DNA from: Solenopsis invicta
Taxonomy: Eukaryota > Arthropoda > Insecta > Hymenoptera > Formicidae
Assembly: GCF_016802725.1 (NCBI RefSeq)
Contig: NC_052673.1
Coordinates: 19,089,656 to 19,153,655, forward strand
Length of the DNA: 64,000 nucleotides
Reading direction: 5' to 3'
The position numbers and the translations under genes were made by a program. The notes beneath the pieces were generated by a model. The model ran no database searches. It had not been told where the DNA came from and saw only the letters and a list, made by a program, of their open reading frames with translations. Below, one piece after another: positions 1 through 13,800 of the stretch; position 1 is the first letter of the stretch, and each line of letters begins with the position of its first letter.

Positions 1-22
1 TCGATTGCTGGCGCCGTTGTTA

Positions 23-46
23 CTGCTGCTGCTGCTGCTGTTGCTG
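23..46. repeat. (CTG)n microsatellite
   Basis: Six CTG units followed by an imperfect TTGCTG. A T-rich stretch ending in TTTCTTTTAG follows and looks like a splice acceptor at position 60. The next bases stay open for about 21-25 codons in two frames, which is too short to call an exon. Confidence 0.85.
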
Positions 47-141
47 ACTGTTTCTTTTAGCGAATTAGAGATGCTTCGTTGGCAGTCGCAGATGCAGTTA
101 CAATCGCCTTTAAAATATACGCGTAGGCACAGTTAATAATC

Positions 142-1878
142 GTTGATTTGCTTTAATGTTTGCTCATTTGCGCTTTATAAATCTCGTGATTGATGACAAT
201 TATTCGTTTTTGTATATAAAAATTAAAAAATTTGTTTCACGATTGCATAACACTGAGAGTGAAAAATATTTTGTTATTTACAATTACTTGCATCGCTCGT
301 ATGAAATTTTACTCGAATAAAAATGAAATGTATTTCGTATTTTTCTTTCCCATAATTAATAAAGATACGAAATTAAATTTTATCATCTGATAATATTAAG
401 AATCATAGGTTTGAAGGGATGAAAATATCTTTATCACATTTATATATTTTCATCAAGATATATTACAAAAACGAGGGATATAAAGCCGCGGATTCTTGCA
501 AGATTATTAGAGGGAACGAGTTATACATCGTTTTGAAAAGCTGCTCGGCTGTAGATCTTTGCGCGCGAACTTAAAAAAAATTATGATATATCGCGGCGTA
601 TTGTATCCGTTTTTATACAACCACAAGTAGTTCTGGCAACACTATCTCCCGCTTTTTTTTTCTCGTGGGATAATATTGTACGTACGGATTCTCCGCAATA
701 AAGCCACGCGACGACTCCGCAGAGACAACGGCGCGGCGGTCACTTTTAATCGCCCGTTTATCATCGCGTGTCGTATCGCTTCTCCATTCGGGTTTTACTC
801 GCCAAGTTGGCGAGCTTACGATATCGCCGAATGTAGTAATTTCGATAATAACGGGCAGATTGCGTTAGATTTGGCTATTCTGTGCGCGACCGCTAGCCGA
901 TTATTGTGTATTCCATGTATCATATATTGTTGTAATGCTAGATATTTATTTAAATGTCTTATAATTGTCTTATAATTGCAAAGAGGATTGAAGTCTTTTT
1001 CGTGTGCCCTATATCCGGCTGATTGTTCAACCGTTGCCGAACATCCTCGTAATAGTCGAGTTGCTTTAATTCGGTGTACATTTATCTTTTTAAGCGACTC
1101 TGCTGACTCAATTGATTTCATTCTCGCCTTTCTTTTTCCCCCTGTCTTAATTTCCACTCTTCTCGGTTTCTTTTATTTTCTTCTTTATTTAACTATGTCT
1201 TGCACTATTACACAATCTACAGAATATAATTACACAAATTAACACAATAAAGCTATTTAGCTACTTATTGTAGTATAAATTATTTAATATAGCATTATTA
1301 AATGAGTACGGATATCTTTTCTATTTTATTTCTTTTTCAATTTTAAATTTGTTTAGGAACTACTAAGGAAAATAGCCAGTAAATAGAAAGCGAATGAGTA
1401 AAAGGTCAATTTAATCAAGCGTCAATCTACGTATAAAAATATAGAATAAATTTTCTAACGTGCTTAAATAAATCGTTTATGGCAGGAATAATGCGATTTA
1501 CGATGTTAGTATCTGTTGTCCTGAATATTTCATACCATGCTGCCATGTTCGGCTATATCCCTACTCAATTCAGGCATATGAATAGTATTAGCTACGTGCA
1601 CAGTTAACGAGTTGACGCCCGATGCATAAATAATGGGCTGGCCGATTAATAACGCGATCGTTCACTTAATGATCTAAGTTAATAAGAGATAAACACAGAT
1701 AGTGACAGACCAATATCACGAAACTGTTGATGACCTGTTAGTACATTCCTATTCATTTCCGTAGATTGTTATTATTGAACGAATTTGATAAATATTTAAT
1801 TGTAATTAGCAATAATTCGATTCGCTTCAGTTATTTACAACATGTGAAATTAAGGAGGTAGATCGAAAAATAAATGAG
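142..1878. other. AT-rich spacer, no gene seen
   Basis: Low-complexity AT-rich DNA. AATAAA words occur near 315 and 356, but no convincing upstream exon supports a transcript end. At 630-644 the phrase TTCTGGCAACACTAT resembles one end of insect hAT-type elements on the minus strand; no partner end was found nearby. Short open frames between 676 and 1242 overlap on both strands and look like chance. Confidence 0.5.
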
Positions 1879-4100
1879 TCAAATTTTAATTGATCTTCTA
1901 GGAATTATGTTTGGATATAGAATATTCCAACGGTTAACATATATTCTTAAAAGAAATTTGATTATTTTTGTTTTAGAATAACTTGTCATGCGCAAAACGA
2001 ATGATTTAACGACAAATAAGCTTTCTTTTAATCTTTTCAGTTCAGTAATGTTAAAAAATATGAACATTTTGAGAAAAAGATATAATGTTAAAATATATAA
2101 TGTTAAAAAATTCCGCCAGTATGTCATTTAAAAAATTCTTTACACTTTACATTATAATTACGGTTTAATTGCTGGCTTTCTAATAAAATCTCAATAAGCA
2201 GTTTAAAATTTTTTATTCGTATGCCTCCTTTATTGCCCGAATATTCGCCGCAATTAAAAAAATAATACGTTGCACTCGACGAATATAACGAGTCATGCAA
2301 CTGCTCGAAATCCAAACGCGTTTTTGACGATAATGAGAACACGTGATAAAAAATACGCCGCGTAAAACGTGGATTGAGAAAGCGGAAAGAGATGGTTATT
2401 GCGACAGAGAGATGGTCAGTGTCCTTAATCACGAGATACACAATGCGAGAGGTGTTACTTTTACGGTGTCGCAGATAAATTGTCGGCGTCGAGAGGTATC
2501 TGGATGGGGCGGTCATTTTTGTCCGTACGTGACTGCTTTCTGAGATACTTGACCGTATAAGAGCAGGATCGTAAGTTGCGTCGTGAGAACATAGTATCCC
2601 TCTCCAGGCCACTCCTTCCAAACGGCATTTATTGAAAATTTATCGTTTTGTCCTCACGGGACTTTATCGACGTTCCGTTTGCCGTCATCAGCCGATACTT
2701 GTCTGTTGTGTGCACGAATTGATACGTATCGATATCCGAGATCACCTACCTGTCGAACACGTATACGAGTTGTTGAATTATATTCCAAATGTTTTCGCAT
2801 TACACACAAGAGATTTCGCTTGAGAATGACCGATGAAAAGTCTGGACTTAGAACTATTACGTGATTTCTTTTCATTTTGAGCTTGCTATTTTTTTTTTTT
2901 TTTATTTAATTTAATTATTATTTTCTATTGGTGTCAATTCAACAAAATTATTAATAATTTTTCCGCGCGAGAGAATTTTCTAATGTCTAAAGTAAAATAA
3001 AAGATTGCGCGTTCAATAAGAAGCGCATAAAATATAACCGCAAATTCATTAATCGTGCATAAAATTGAAGTAGCGAAAGAGATGAGCGCGAGTAGTTTAC
3101 ATGTGTCTCGCACGTGCAAAAGTATCTTCCGTGCCATTGCGCCATCGCGCCATCGCGTCATCGCGCATCGGCATGCTAACACGTGGCGTTGCACAGCGCC
3201 GGTGCACGGGTGCATCCTGGTGCATCCCGATGCCGCATCCTCGCGCTAACATAATGAATCCATATCGCGCACCGGACGCGTTACAGGTCGCATCGTGAGG
3301 GTCAAACGCACGTGTTTCCACGTGTGTGCACACACGTCGTGCTAAACATACAAATACAGAGGTACGTATACGTTACCCTTCGCTCTCCCGTTCTTCGCGA
3401 TCGCGCGCGCGTTGTTGAAAACGGCACATTTCGTAATTGGAATACCAGTCTGTACGAAGCAAAGAGAGGCACGTTGCGGCGATACGCATCTGCGTATGTA
3501 CATGCAACGACACGCGAATAGACGGGGAAAGATAATAACGGATAAACAGTGCGTTAATACGCGATACACGCGGATACAACGCGGACATATTTGTCATTAC
3601 ATCAGGATTAGCACGAAAACTGTGGTTGCTGACATTAAGTACGTTTTACATGAAGTTGTATCACAGAGTTTCATCGCATAAAAGTTTTAAGAGCTAGATG
3701 TGCACTGTATTCAGTTTAAACATTAATAGTAATTAGTTTTAAGCATTGTATAGAATGGAAAAGTTGATTCTGTTTCGAAACGCTCTATTTAAATTGTAAG
3801 TATCTCGTTTCCGATATCATTTCAGATTCAATTGTGATTTTTTTTTAAAATAAAATATATATATTTATTTTTTAATATTTTTTAAATATAAAGCAAGAAT
3901 AAGCTCAATGAGAGATATGAAAGAAAAATGTAAATTAGGTTAATCAAAATTTTCTTTTCCTTCGCCCTGCAACGTTGATTCAATCTCAAAATATGTGATT
4001 GATAAAAAGTTTTTCTTTCGACGATACGTATACGTATCTATACGCGCGTGTCTATGCATATGCAGATTCCGGGAACGCAAATTCATCGATACAGGGAAGG
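1879..4100. other. Spacer with overlapping chance open frames
   Basis: Open frames up to 165 codons (minus strand, 2124-2621) overlap others on the plus strand. None shows a domain, a signal peptide, repeats or a recognisable splice pattern. A direct duplication of ATAATGTTAAA lies near 2081-2107. The part from 3050 to 3600 is richer in CpG. I see no supportable gene. Confidence 0.45.
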
Positions 4101-4711
4101 GGATGAAGAAGAAAGAGAGCTATAGTCGAACAATGTCCGGTATGAGTAGGCTCTCGTGCAGCTTCCATTACCTCCGCTGACAATTAATAATTACCCCATA
4201 TCGCTGATGATACCCCGGAATGCATTTTGGCTCGTAGAATTGCGACCTATGGCTTCCCTCATTTCCTCCCTCCCTCATCGTAGATACCGTTGCAAATCTC
4301 CGTCTTTCTCTCTCTCCCCCCTCCCCTCCTTTCTCCTATTGCATCCGTTGGATCGCAGCGGGCTGCAAATGCGGCGCAGCGCGTGCATCCTCGTACATCT
4401 GGACGATCCAGCTCGGTATCGGTTTGTAGTAACGTTTCGCCGAGCGGCTCTGAACCATTTTGTCCAACCCTCCAATAACTGGAGGTGCATTAATGCAGCC
4501 TAGCGAGAAGATAACGCCGTTGCATCGACGGGCACGATGGGCACAGCGCTATCGATCCTATCGACCGATGCGCGAGAAGTTAATAGGGAAAGCAGGCACA
4601 GTGGACTAGCGGAGGCTGCTAGCTGCTACGCACGACCAGCAGTAGCAACAGCGGTAACGGCACCGTATTTTAAAGGGAGGTGGTAGCTGGCGAACAGGGG
4701 ACAGAAAGGGG

Positions 4712-4743
<32 letters not shown>

Positions 4744-4910
4744 GGTCGTTCGCATCGCCTCCGGCCGTGCGTAGTCAGGATTCGCGCTACATCGCGCTGC
4801 GCTGCCGAACGCCTGGATGGAATTTCAGCCTTCGATTGGGAGAGAAAGTCCCACCCGTGTCCGGTAATTTGCCGAGGAATAAGCTTTTAGCGAGGGAAAT
4901 TTAATTACAA
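4100..4910. other. GC-rich island with trinucleotide repeat
   Basis: This block is visibly more GC- and CpG-rich than its flanks. Plus-strand frames of 115 and 74 codons cross it. The first is Ser/Pro/Leu-rich because of TCTC/CCCC runs, and the second is dominated by a cysteine run from the TGC repeat at 4713-4742. It could be a promoter or untranslated exon, but no TATA or initiator stands out. Confidence 0.3.
4713..4742. repeat. (TGC)n microsatellite
   Basis: Ten uninterrupted TGC units. Depending on frame they would encode Cys, Ala or Leu; there is no evidence that the region is translated. Confidence 0.95.
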
Positions 4911-7680
4911 TCGCATAACGATACTTTCAGCGGAATCATATGTATAATCAACAATTGTTGGGATACGACAATCGCGAACAACGCTTTCCGCATAGCGAAC
5001 AAACCTCTGCGAAAATTCGTTTTTACATATTGTCTATAACGATAAATCAATCTGAAGGTAATTTAGGTATACGTACAATGTTGTGAATAAATTGAAAGCT
5101 TCCTATAGCACTATAGCACATTCTGCAAACAAATATGCAGAAATCCATTTGTGCTAAATATAGTGTAACAAATGAATTTATTTTATTTAGTCTCGGTTTA
5201 AATAGTATGCGCGAAGCGCACAATTTGTATCCTAAAGAAAGTCCGTACAATGATACGCATAATTGTTGTTTGTTGGCCGCATTTATCAAGATTAATGGCT
5301 CTGACAATGAGATTCTCCCCGGTCGAGTCCTTTAATAGCGAAAACGAATTAGTTTGTGTTGAAAGGGGGCCACGTCCAGGAAAGCCAGCATTACTTTCGA
5401 GTCACATTTGTGATTTATGCGCAACATACGCGAGAAATCGTATATGATAAACGCAAATTACGCGATTACGACAAAATAACGATTATAACGATACATTGAA
5501 TGCGCAACGAAATTACTGTCGATATATAGAGAAAAATGAAGAAAAGTGAAGATTCAGTCAAACGCAGTGCAGTAATTGCGATGGAGCTCTTGCGAGAATT
5601 AGAAGAAATTTACACCTAAGCGGGATAATGGGACGCGAGGAAAGAGCTCGCAGAATCTCAAATGTCCGACAATGTGCAGCTCGCATCGGAATCCGAATGC
5701 AGATACATTGCGTATTATCGGTGCAGGACAAAACGACCGCTCGCACGCATCTATTCATTCAAGTATGCGGACCGATAATTGAATGAAAAGCACAACATGT
5801 GCAGTGTCGCGTTAATAAATATCTGAAACTAGTATTTTCGCATAAAAGGATATAATATCTCTATTGCATTATTTTCAGAATTAACACAATGATGTTTGTA
5901 TATCGTATCTAACACAACTGATCGGGGTTGCGCAAATTTACGAATAACGAGGAAAGTTTGAGTCGTAAATAATATTTTATTTGCATGAATACTTGTTTGT
6001 GTATATTAAATGAATATTGTATTTAATTTGTAAATCCGAAGTTCCTAAAATGAAAAAATAATTAATTTAATCTAGTAATCCTCGTTTTTATCATTTCTCT
6101 CGAATGACACACAAAATTTAATATAATATACCTATTGTGAAAAGAGTCCTTTGTACAATAATCATCTATTAGAACCCACGATTTTATCGAGTGAGAACAT
6201 GAAGAGAGAGAGAGAGAGAGAGCAAAATGCGAAATGGGTGCATTATGCTACATATTAAGGCCGAGTACACGTGTACTATGTCCATTGAAAATGTTCTGCC
6301 ACCTCGACAAATTTGCACCCACTTTTTTTCTCCCACCCGGTGCTCCAAGATATTTATTGTTTTAATTTACCACGCTCCTGTTTAATTATAGAAAGTTAAT
6401 TTTAACCGACACGCCGCATAACAGGCATGATTGCACCTACCTCTTATTGTTAGCTAAACAGTTTTCGTATATTGTCCTTAATGAAATAGCGATTATTTAC
6501 GAATCTGAAGAGAGCATCGATACGTAAAAAACGTGCCCCAATTTACAAGTATCTATGTTATTTTTAACATAGATTGTCAGTCTATTACAAGACTAAGTTT
6601 CAATGTATGATCTGTTATTTTAAAAATTTAGTTATTTTTATATAAGATACTGTATATCGTTTCTAATTCGTTGATTAAGAAAAATTTCATAAGACATTGG
6701 AAAGGAGGAAAAACATATACATGTACGAAAATTTAGAATTTTAAATCTTACAGTAAAATATTTCGGTGTAAAAGCCACAGGTGTAAAAATATTTCAAGAT
6801 TGAGGGAAGTATTTCTGAAAAATATTATCTTAGAACGGAACGCGGGATCTAAAACGACGCGTTAAACGCATCTCGCTTCTTACTGGTCTGTGTTCAACAT
6901 CTAAAATTGGTGAAGACTGTTCATTAACAGAACCATGTGACTCTGTGCCAAGAAATGGTCGGTCTTTGTTCGCTGTACTGTCTCCACTATCGAGAGTTTA
7001 GCACCAGTGCGAGAACACCGTACAGAAAAGACAAGAGAAAGCAGAGGATATAGAAACTCCTCAGGGGACCGAAGCAAAAATAAAAGAAGAGATCGCGCAG
7101 AATAGAAACACAGTCGCGCAGCTGCGCGAAGCGGAGATATATATGCGACCATCAAGATAGATACGACCGGTTTGTTTTCATCTAATTAAACGCCATTCAG
7201 GAGTTTTGGCATCGTTACAACTCGGAGCACATGCATTAATCGCGGTGGATTAACATATTCTTGAATACGATCGAAACGCGAAATTGCTTTTTTATTTAAC
7301 GCGTTCCTATGAATATTTCTTTAATTTTTACTTATTGTTAGCTAAATATTTAAACACAAAAGAAAACTACTTTTAAATATTACATCGACTGCCGTCGTTT
7401 GCCATCATTTCTCATTTTTATTTATTACATAATTATTCGCTGCATCATTCGTTTTTACTGTCTCGCTTGCGTGCTAAAAGTTGATAAAGTTTAAACGTGT
7501 ACGTGTGTATACATACTTGTATATGTTTCTCAAGGAATTAAAGCTCACTGTTAAAAGTAAGTATTTAAATTCGAAATAAGAGGATAATGTTATTCTTTAC
7601 GTTTATCTTTCAAGATTTAAGCTCGACAAACTTAAATTCTCTTTGCGAATATTCGGAATTGCGTGTGATGTTCAATAAAT
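4911..7680. other. AT-rich spacer, no gene seen
   Basis: Contains a (GA)n run at 6203-6222 and a perfect 10-bp inverted repeat with a TTTT loop at 6551-6574 (ATCTATGTTA / TAACATAGAT). Open frames at 5047-5758 and 6901-7155 lack any supporting feature. Confidence 0.5.
6203..6222. repeat. (GA)n microsatellite
   Basis: About ten GA units in an AT-rich context. Confidence 0.9.
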
Positions 7681-7699
7681 TATATTTGCAATCGCTGCG

Positions 7700-8400
7700 C
7701 ATAATCTTCTTGGCGTGCAAATGAAAGTAAAACAGCTCGGAGGAAAAGCGCGGGGAAGTGATGAATTAAAGAAAGCGAAAGGGAAATGGTGGTGCAAGAA
7801 GGAAGAGGAGAGCGGGGGAGGGGGAGGGGGGTGCGCGAATTACGTGCAGCCAAAGGGCAGGGTGCAGAAGAATGACACGCGAACGCCAAGGAATCTAATG
7901 AAGGTGAGGAAGAGACAAATGGAAAGCGGAAAGAGAGACAGAGGAGAGAGCGGCGCGGCGGTAGACACAGATGAAGAAAAAGAGTATACAGTACCGAAAT
8001 AGCCGGACATTCCGTTAACTTGGCTCTCTGCAGCTACTCGAGACAGAGAATAAAAGGGTCAGAGAGGCGGGAGACGAAGGAAGGAAAGCGGTGCGGCGCG
8101 CGGTGCACGGCGCGACACGGCGTTCGTCTGTCGTGTTTCTCGCCGGTCCTACCTCGTCTAGGAGCGTTTCAATTACGAAATCCTGCGAAATCGTCCGACG
8201 ATTCTAGCAGAGTGTTCGTCTACCCGTTATATCCGTCTCTCGCTGTGGTGTTCTTTTTGCTTCTATTTCTCTTTTTCCTTACCTACTGTCACCCCCCAGT
8301 CTCCCTTTCTCTTTCTTTCAGTCCTTCTCCCTGTTTCTCTCTTTCTCTCTTTCTCTCTTTCTCTTATCGTGTTGCTGAAACGGCTAAATAAAAGAGTCGC
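7700..8400. other. GC-rich island: purine block then pyrimidine block
   Basis: The left half is purine-rich (GAAAG/GGAGA) on the plus strand. The centre (8060-8230) is CpG-rich, and the right half (8240-8370) is a CT-rich tract. Plus-strand frames of 95 and 123 codons reflect this composition (Lys/Glu/Gly, then Ser/Leu/Phe). The change from GC-rich centre to CT tract could mark an untranslated first exon or promoter; that is inference only. Confidence 0.3.
7814..7831 (+). other. G-run tract (possible G-quadruplex)
   Basis: Three guanine runs of 5, 5 and 6 are separated by single A residues. Sixteen guanines in 18 bases allow four GG or GGG stacks by splitting runs. Confidence 0.4.
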
Positions 8401-8520
8401 GTCTATTATTTGTACAACACAGAGTAAACACCGATAGCTGCAAAAACCGAAGGCGAGAATTCCCGGATTGCAGGGTGTCGGTACTCGGATATTTATGTCC
8501 CTCTTTACATTCACATGTGA

Positions 8521-9540
8521 CCATTAGTTGACAATTCGACAGCGATTTCCAAACAATTCTGTTATTGCGATAAGAGAGAGAGAGGGACGATTACGCGATT
8601 TCGCGATTGCTCGATTCAACGAGAGTAACGATCGACTAGCATATAAAAACTAAAAACCTCCATTGATTAAAAACATATATATATTTCCTAATTAGGTTAG
8701 TCTAATTAGATTAATCTTGGTTAAAGTACAACTATTGTAGTTATAAAACTATCATTCTGTGCCAACCTTTTCTTCACGAGTAAGTGTGAGAAATTATTTT
8801 AACTTTGGCACGACTCGAAGTGCCAAAAGTTTTAATTGACCTGCTTCGTTATTCAAAATTGATCGAATCGTGGCCAGGTAACCAGAATCTTTGAATATTT
8901 AAGCATATTTTAGTAGTCTAGACTGTCATTTCAAATAACTCGCAGATATTTTATTTGAACTAGGCGTTGCATTCAAATTTCGTACAATGTTGGTATACAT
9001 ATCAGTTACTCTCTATAATTGCATTAAGCTTAATTTAATCTTAACGAATCAGAGTATGACTTATACCGATGACCTCGCGAAATCTGCCCCGTGAAATCCG
9101 GCTGTTATGAAGCCGGTCGAATAATGGAGTACAATATAGCACCATTTCGCGCTTAAATTGCCAGACATTGTTTAAGCCCGTGACGAATGATCCTGCGCTT
9201 TTCTTAAATCCCGTGAAACTAATAAAATACAGGTAAGGATATACAGAGTAATAATTATAAATCATTAAAGTGCTAATGCACCCCAGACAGTCTTGTGTAT
9301 CTCGAACGACTGTTCAATTGAAAGCATAACCAACCGTGAATTATCTCAGCAAATATCAACGCTGTATTCCTTTGAGAGTAGGTCTGCTACGTGTTCTCAT
9401 TTCAATGTACAAATAATTACTTTTTATCAGCTCATTTGTACAATGAGTGCACCCATTTATGTAAAATAATTAAGACTGCTAACTCAATTATTTATAGTAA
9501 TGTAAAACGATTATCCGGATTATTTTAATTTAATTATTTT
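8521..9540. other. Spacer with a strong donor-like site
   Basis: Mostly AT-rich. A consensus-like donor, CAG|GTAAGG, lies at 9229-9237. The roughly 120 bases before it are open in one plus frame, and the overlapping minus strand is open for 74 codons (9041-9265). The two readings are mutually exclusive and neither is recognised, so no exon is called. Confidence 0.3.
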
Positions 9541-9546
9541 GCAAAC

Positions 9547-9573
9547 GAGAGAGAGAGAGAGAGAGAGAGAGAG
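9547..9573. repeat. (GA)n microsatellite
   Basis: About 13 GA units, followed by a degenerate GGCAGGGACAGGCAG. Confidence 0.92.
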
Positions 9574-10842
9574 GCAGGGACAGGCAGACTTTTCTGTTAA
9601 AACAATCTCTTTTTAATCGCTGGGCTCAGTTCTTAGACTTGGCAGGTAGTGCTTCCGAAAATGCTCTGATATGTATCAGTATAATTATATACACGTTATC
9701 CAGCTGTCGCAACGCTACGTCAATATCCCCCGAGTACACTGCAAATAAAACGGGTTCGAGATTCAAACGGAATTCACTCTCGTAACGAACGTACGCAAAT
9801 AAAGATCGTAATTCCTTGCATATGGTAGAATAGATAGCGGCTGACGGTAGCGCACGTTGTTTTCTAAAAGACAGCCGTAGATCGATATATGATTGTTAGA
9901 CGGTGTATACCGATGTCGATGAAGTATCACATTACATAATTATGTGGGTTATTCCATACGCCGCGAATATTTCTCTCGTAGCTCTTGCCGTAGCGCGGCA
10001 CGTATCGTTCCGACGTTCAACGCAAACTGTGGAATCATACGGAAGCTCAAGCAGGAGAAATTCCGGGCCCGAACCGTTTCAACTCCATCATAACTTTTTC
10101 TTTTCGATGGAAGGAATTCAAATCGAATCGTTAGATATTCCAAAGAACATCGGTATTAATGTCATCGTGTGAAAAAAGCATAAATTGAAACGTGTTTCTT
10201 TGTTTTTATAGATATATCCTATCGTTTCGTTCCCTTTATTTCCGCGATACGAGTGCTCTTATTTGTTAAAATAATCCAGTGAAAACTAATTGACGAATAG
10301 CACACGAGTGAAAAAAAGCAATTATTGCACGTGTAATTCTTTTTTCACTCCTTACAGTTTACGAGTCATTGACAATCGAGAGAATTATTTTTGTAATAAT
10401 TTTTTTCTTCTTGAAAAGATTTTTTTTTATCTATTTATTACGCGATTTATTACAATAGAGAGAGAAACAAAATATTGAATAAATATGAAACTTGTACGAA
10501 TCAGTATTACAATGAAGCTCTTTCACAGTGTGTTATTGATAAAATAGCGTTTGAAAATAATTGATACGGATTGATTTAAAATGCAACACTTTTCATTGAT
10601 ATTCTTAGCCCTGTTAGGTACACAAATAGAAGAACAGGAGATTGAACGGTAATGCTTTCAATGTGGCCAATCAATACGGAATATACATACATATTTATGT
10701 AGGTTGGATAGCAGTAGAATAGAATCAATTAATTTAATTGAAAGATATATTTAAATCGACAGAATAATATTTTAAAATAGTACACCTGAGAAAGAGAATG
10801 TCTCTATTAACATTTATGATAACCATCGCTTTCTGTTTTCAG
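9574..10842. other. Spacer, no gene called
   Basis: A plus-strand frame beginning at an ATG at 9942 runs 76 codons to 10172. Its N-terminus is mildly hydrophobic (MWVIPYAANISLVALAVA), but it has no recognisable family and no splice sites. The remainder is AT-rich. Confidence 0.3.
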
Positions 10843-10969
10843 TGATATGGAAAAAGTTGATGTAATTGGTGATGAGGGATTTTTCAAATCTTTTATTTAT
10901 TTTCTAGTTTCTGTTTTAGAGATTATTTTGAATTATTGTTTATCCAATTACGGTAGATGTCTAAGATAA
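10843..10969 (+). CDS. Possible short terminal exon, unrecognised
   Basis: A good splice acceptor (CTTTCTGTTTTCAG, ending at 10842) is followed by about 41 open codons ending in TAA at 10967-10969. The segment also contains an in-frame ATG at 10847. The predicted peptide starts DMEKVDVIGDEGFFKSFIYF, then continues hydrophobic and ends with a Cys/Asn/Arg-rich tail. The first part is acidic and the middle could span a membrane. In AT-rich DNA a 41-codon open stretch has a modest chance probability, so the acceptor carries most of the weight. No partner exon with a matching donor was identified. Confidence 0.13.
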
Positions 10970-13550
10970 ATAGAGCAAAAATTAATATTTCGAAATTAAT
11001 GCCTTTAATTATTTATTCATTTCTATATCTATTTACAAATACGAATTAAAAGATAAAATTCTAAAGTAAATTTGGAGAGTATATCTCGTTATCATCAACT
11101 GTGCGCAATAACATTTATCTCTGGCAACATTAATTAATTAAGACATTAATTATTATTATCTCAAAATGAACAGAAATTTGGTAGTCTGTGTACATTAATA
11201 TTTAATGTTTTTATTTGCAAAAGAATATGCAATAATATTAATAATTGCAATTTTTATGTTAAAAATAAGAGAATATATCTAAACTCAATAAAATGACGTT
11301 TGCAAATTAATAATCGCGTTTCTATTATTATAAACAAATGTCGAGATTATTATTAATATCGAAATCTTAATTCATTATGATCGTACCAGTTCGATGGGCA
11401 GGTATTTATTTGGATATCTCTAATACAGAAAATGCAGTGTACGAGTCAACTGAGTCATCAATATATGTTGCTATAAGTTGTCAGCTTAGTTCGGCTCGAA
11501 ATCGCGATCAGTTTTCGTATAAAGTCCCGCGATATGAAATCAGGCAACGAAAATGCAGACTCCTCAAACCCTCGAAGCCTCAAACTCTCAACACGAGACG
11601 ATTTTGAAATCGAAGTTTCCTGGCTATGTAAGCAGAGCCGTATTTCTAGCGCTTTCTGAAAGAAAGTCCAGCTACGGGAAAGTTCGCGGGGGTGATTGGT
11701 GGACGACGAGCGAGGATCGAGGGTGGTGCACCGTTACGAGAACGAATAACAATGGCCACATCCGTGTATGCGTTTCCGGTCGGTGAGCACCTTCCGGTTG
11801 TGAATTACGCGGATGAATAAATAGAGTGGAGACCTAGGTATTCTGGGCTACGGAGAATATTACGAACGACCGAGTACGTGCGAGCATATACATATAAGCT
11901 CGTTTAATGAAATTAAAATGAATGGCAAAGGAAGGATTAGCTTCTGCTATACGACGGTCGAATATCCGCGGCGAGAGACGAGAAACCGCCTTGGAAAGCA
12001 TTACGCTCGTAGAGGCGAGAAAACTTTTTGCAAGTTACCCTCTTGCTCTATGAATCTATTATGATGAAATTAAAAATTTGTCTTTGACCATACAAAGATA
12101 ACGGACATTTACCGCAGAGCAAATGTCACGTACATAAGTAGATTGATTCTACTAATCTTGTTGCAACTCTTCGCAACCCTGATAAATCATTTTCATTGCT
12201 ACGTGTCTCACGTCGCGTGATTATGCAGCACGGTGCATTGAAATATTACGACGAGATCACGTATCACGATCGACCTTCTGATAAAAGAATTCATGCGTAT
12301 AATACTATTCTACGAGGAAAGTCAACGATCATTTCTTTGAAATATCAGAACAATAATTCAAACGTAACAAACGGCCGAATAGTCAAGACGTTACTGCATA
12401 CGTTCGCGAACTTCTGCTGCATATTTTACGAATTACCAGCTGCGTAAACTCGTGTAACCTCTGCGCAGCGATTTTAGTTTACGAAAATACATTCCCCGTG
12501 GAAATGGATATCCTCTTGACTGCATTTTCATAAACTGAATTTTCATGAAATTTTCTGCCAAGATCTTTAGCTTTAGAAAAGAGGAAAAATTAAAGATACG
12601 CCAGTGTAATTGATGATTTACAAATAACATTAGCTCTTTACTTTAGAAAAAGTTAATTTAACTGCTACGATTGTAATTTATTATGATTTAAAATATTCAA
12701 ACACAGTGAAAAGTAAAACTCAAAGAATATCATCAAAGAATATGAAAGAAACGGATAAAAAGATTTGGAACATTTTATATACACATATGGAGGATAACAA
12801 AATACGATCATACTTTTGTGGGAGAGATGAGCGAAAAAAAAGTTGCTACGGAATCGTATTAGTTGCGTTGAGGGTGCGCGCTGCGCACACTAAGCGGCTA
12901 TAAGGCAAGACTAATTATTCTAATGGGCCACAGTGTTTGTATTTACCGTGTAAATGATGCATTCAAAGGATCGGTATCGGCCTCTGTGGACGCTTGAGTG
13001 CGCATCCATGTCCTCCGCAAAAGCGGAACCGTAACACACATTGTGCCGATCGGTCCATCGAGATTGATGAGATATCGATAACGTCGATACGAAGAAAGTG
13101 CACTGGGATTTTATTCTTCGCGGTCTCGAATTATTCTCGTCTCGTCGATTTCGATTATATTAAATATATACTAACGAAATCATGTTCAAGCTAGATTGCT
13201 TTTCCAAACCGTGTAATTTAAATTCATTTTACTTAAATCGAGCATCTTGTATACATAATATAATAATATTAACGTAAGGCTATTGGCGAATATTTTTTAT
13301 TTATTTTATTCTAATATATTTCTACACAAGATGAAATAATTGCTGCAACAGGGAGCTAAAGCACATTTGATAAAAACAGAGAAAATAAACTCTCAAGTCA
13401 CAATGTGAATTTTCTGAATGTGAAAAGTAAATTTAATTTACATTGCGATACACGATACGTAAATTCCGAATTGATTTTACGTTTTTTTTTTCGTGTCAAT
13501 AATTTTTTATATACATAATTGCCGAACAAAACTCTTTGTTTTATTTTATT
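10970..13550. other. Spacer, no gene seen
   Basis: AT-rich to 11370, then a mixed-GC part (11380-12500) with open frames of 76-83 codons that lack support. A small palindrome GTGCGCGCTGCGCAC lies near 12872. Confidence 0.45.
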
Positions 13551-13800
13551 CGTCAACGATGAAATCGTCGATCGTCGATCTCCAACGCGACGGACTTGAT
13601 TTCTTCAAGGGAGTAAGGGGAATGTGACTTGTCCCGAAACGACCGTGCCGATCAATTTATACGCGCATTCTTTACTCCTTCGATTCGCGAATGCAGATGG
13701 TGTCTGCCTCGACGTCGCGTCGGGAGTCGGGACGCTCGACGGTGTCCCCTCGTAGACGTCGCGTCGACGCCCGCGCCGTAACGGTGGTGGAACTTTAATT
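13550..13800. other. CpG-dense island
   Basis: Dense CG dinucleotides with local repeats of TCGTCGATCG and GACGTCGCGTCG. A short plus frame (ATG at 13691, stop ending 13798) encodes about 35 Arg/Ser-rich residues. A minus-strand frame of 162 codons (13795-14283) starts downstream on that strand with an acidic, non-repetitive N-terminus and later becomes Ser-rich. Neither is recognised. A promoter or untranslated exon is as likely as coding sequence. Confidence 0.25.

Noticed and set aside
630..644. TTCTGGCAACACTAT resembling a hAT element end
   Set aside because: Only one end is present and the motif is short. Similar GGCAAC words occur elsewhere in the window without context.
2124..2621. 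165-codon minus frame
   Set aside because: No motif, no codon bias and no conserved-looking segment; a plus frame overlaps it.
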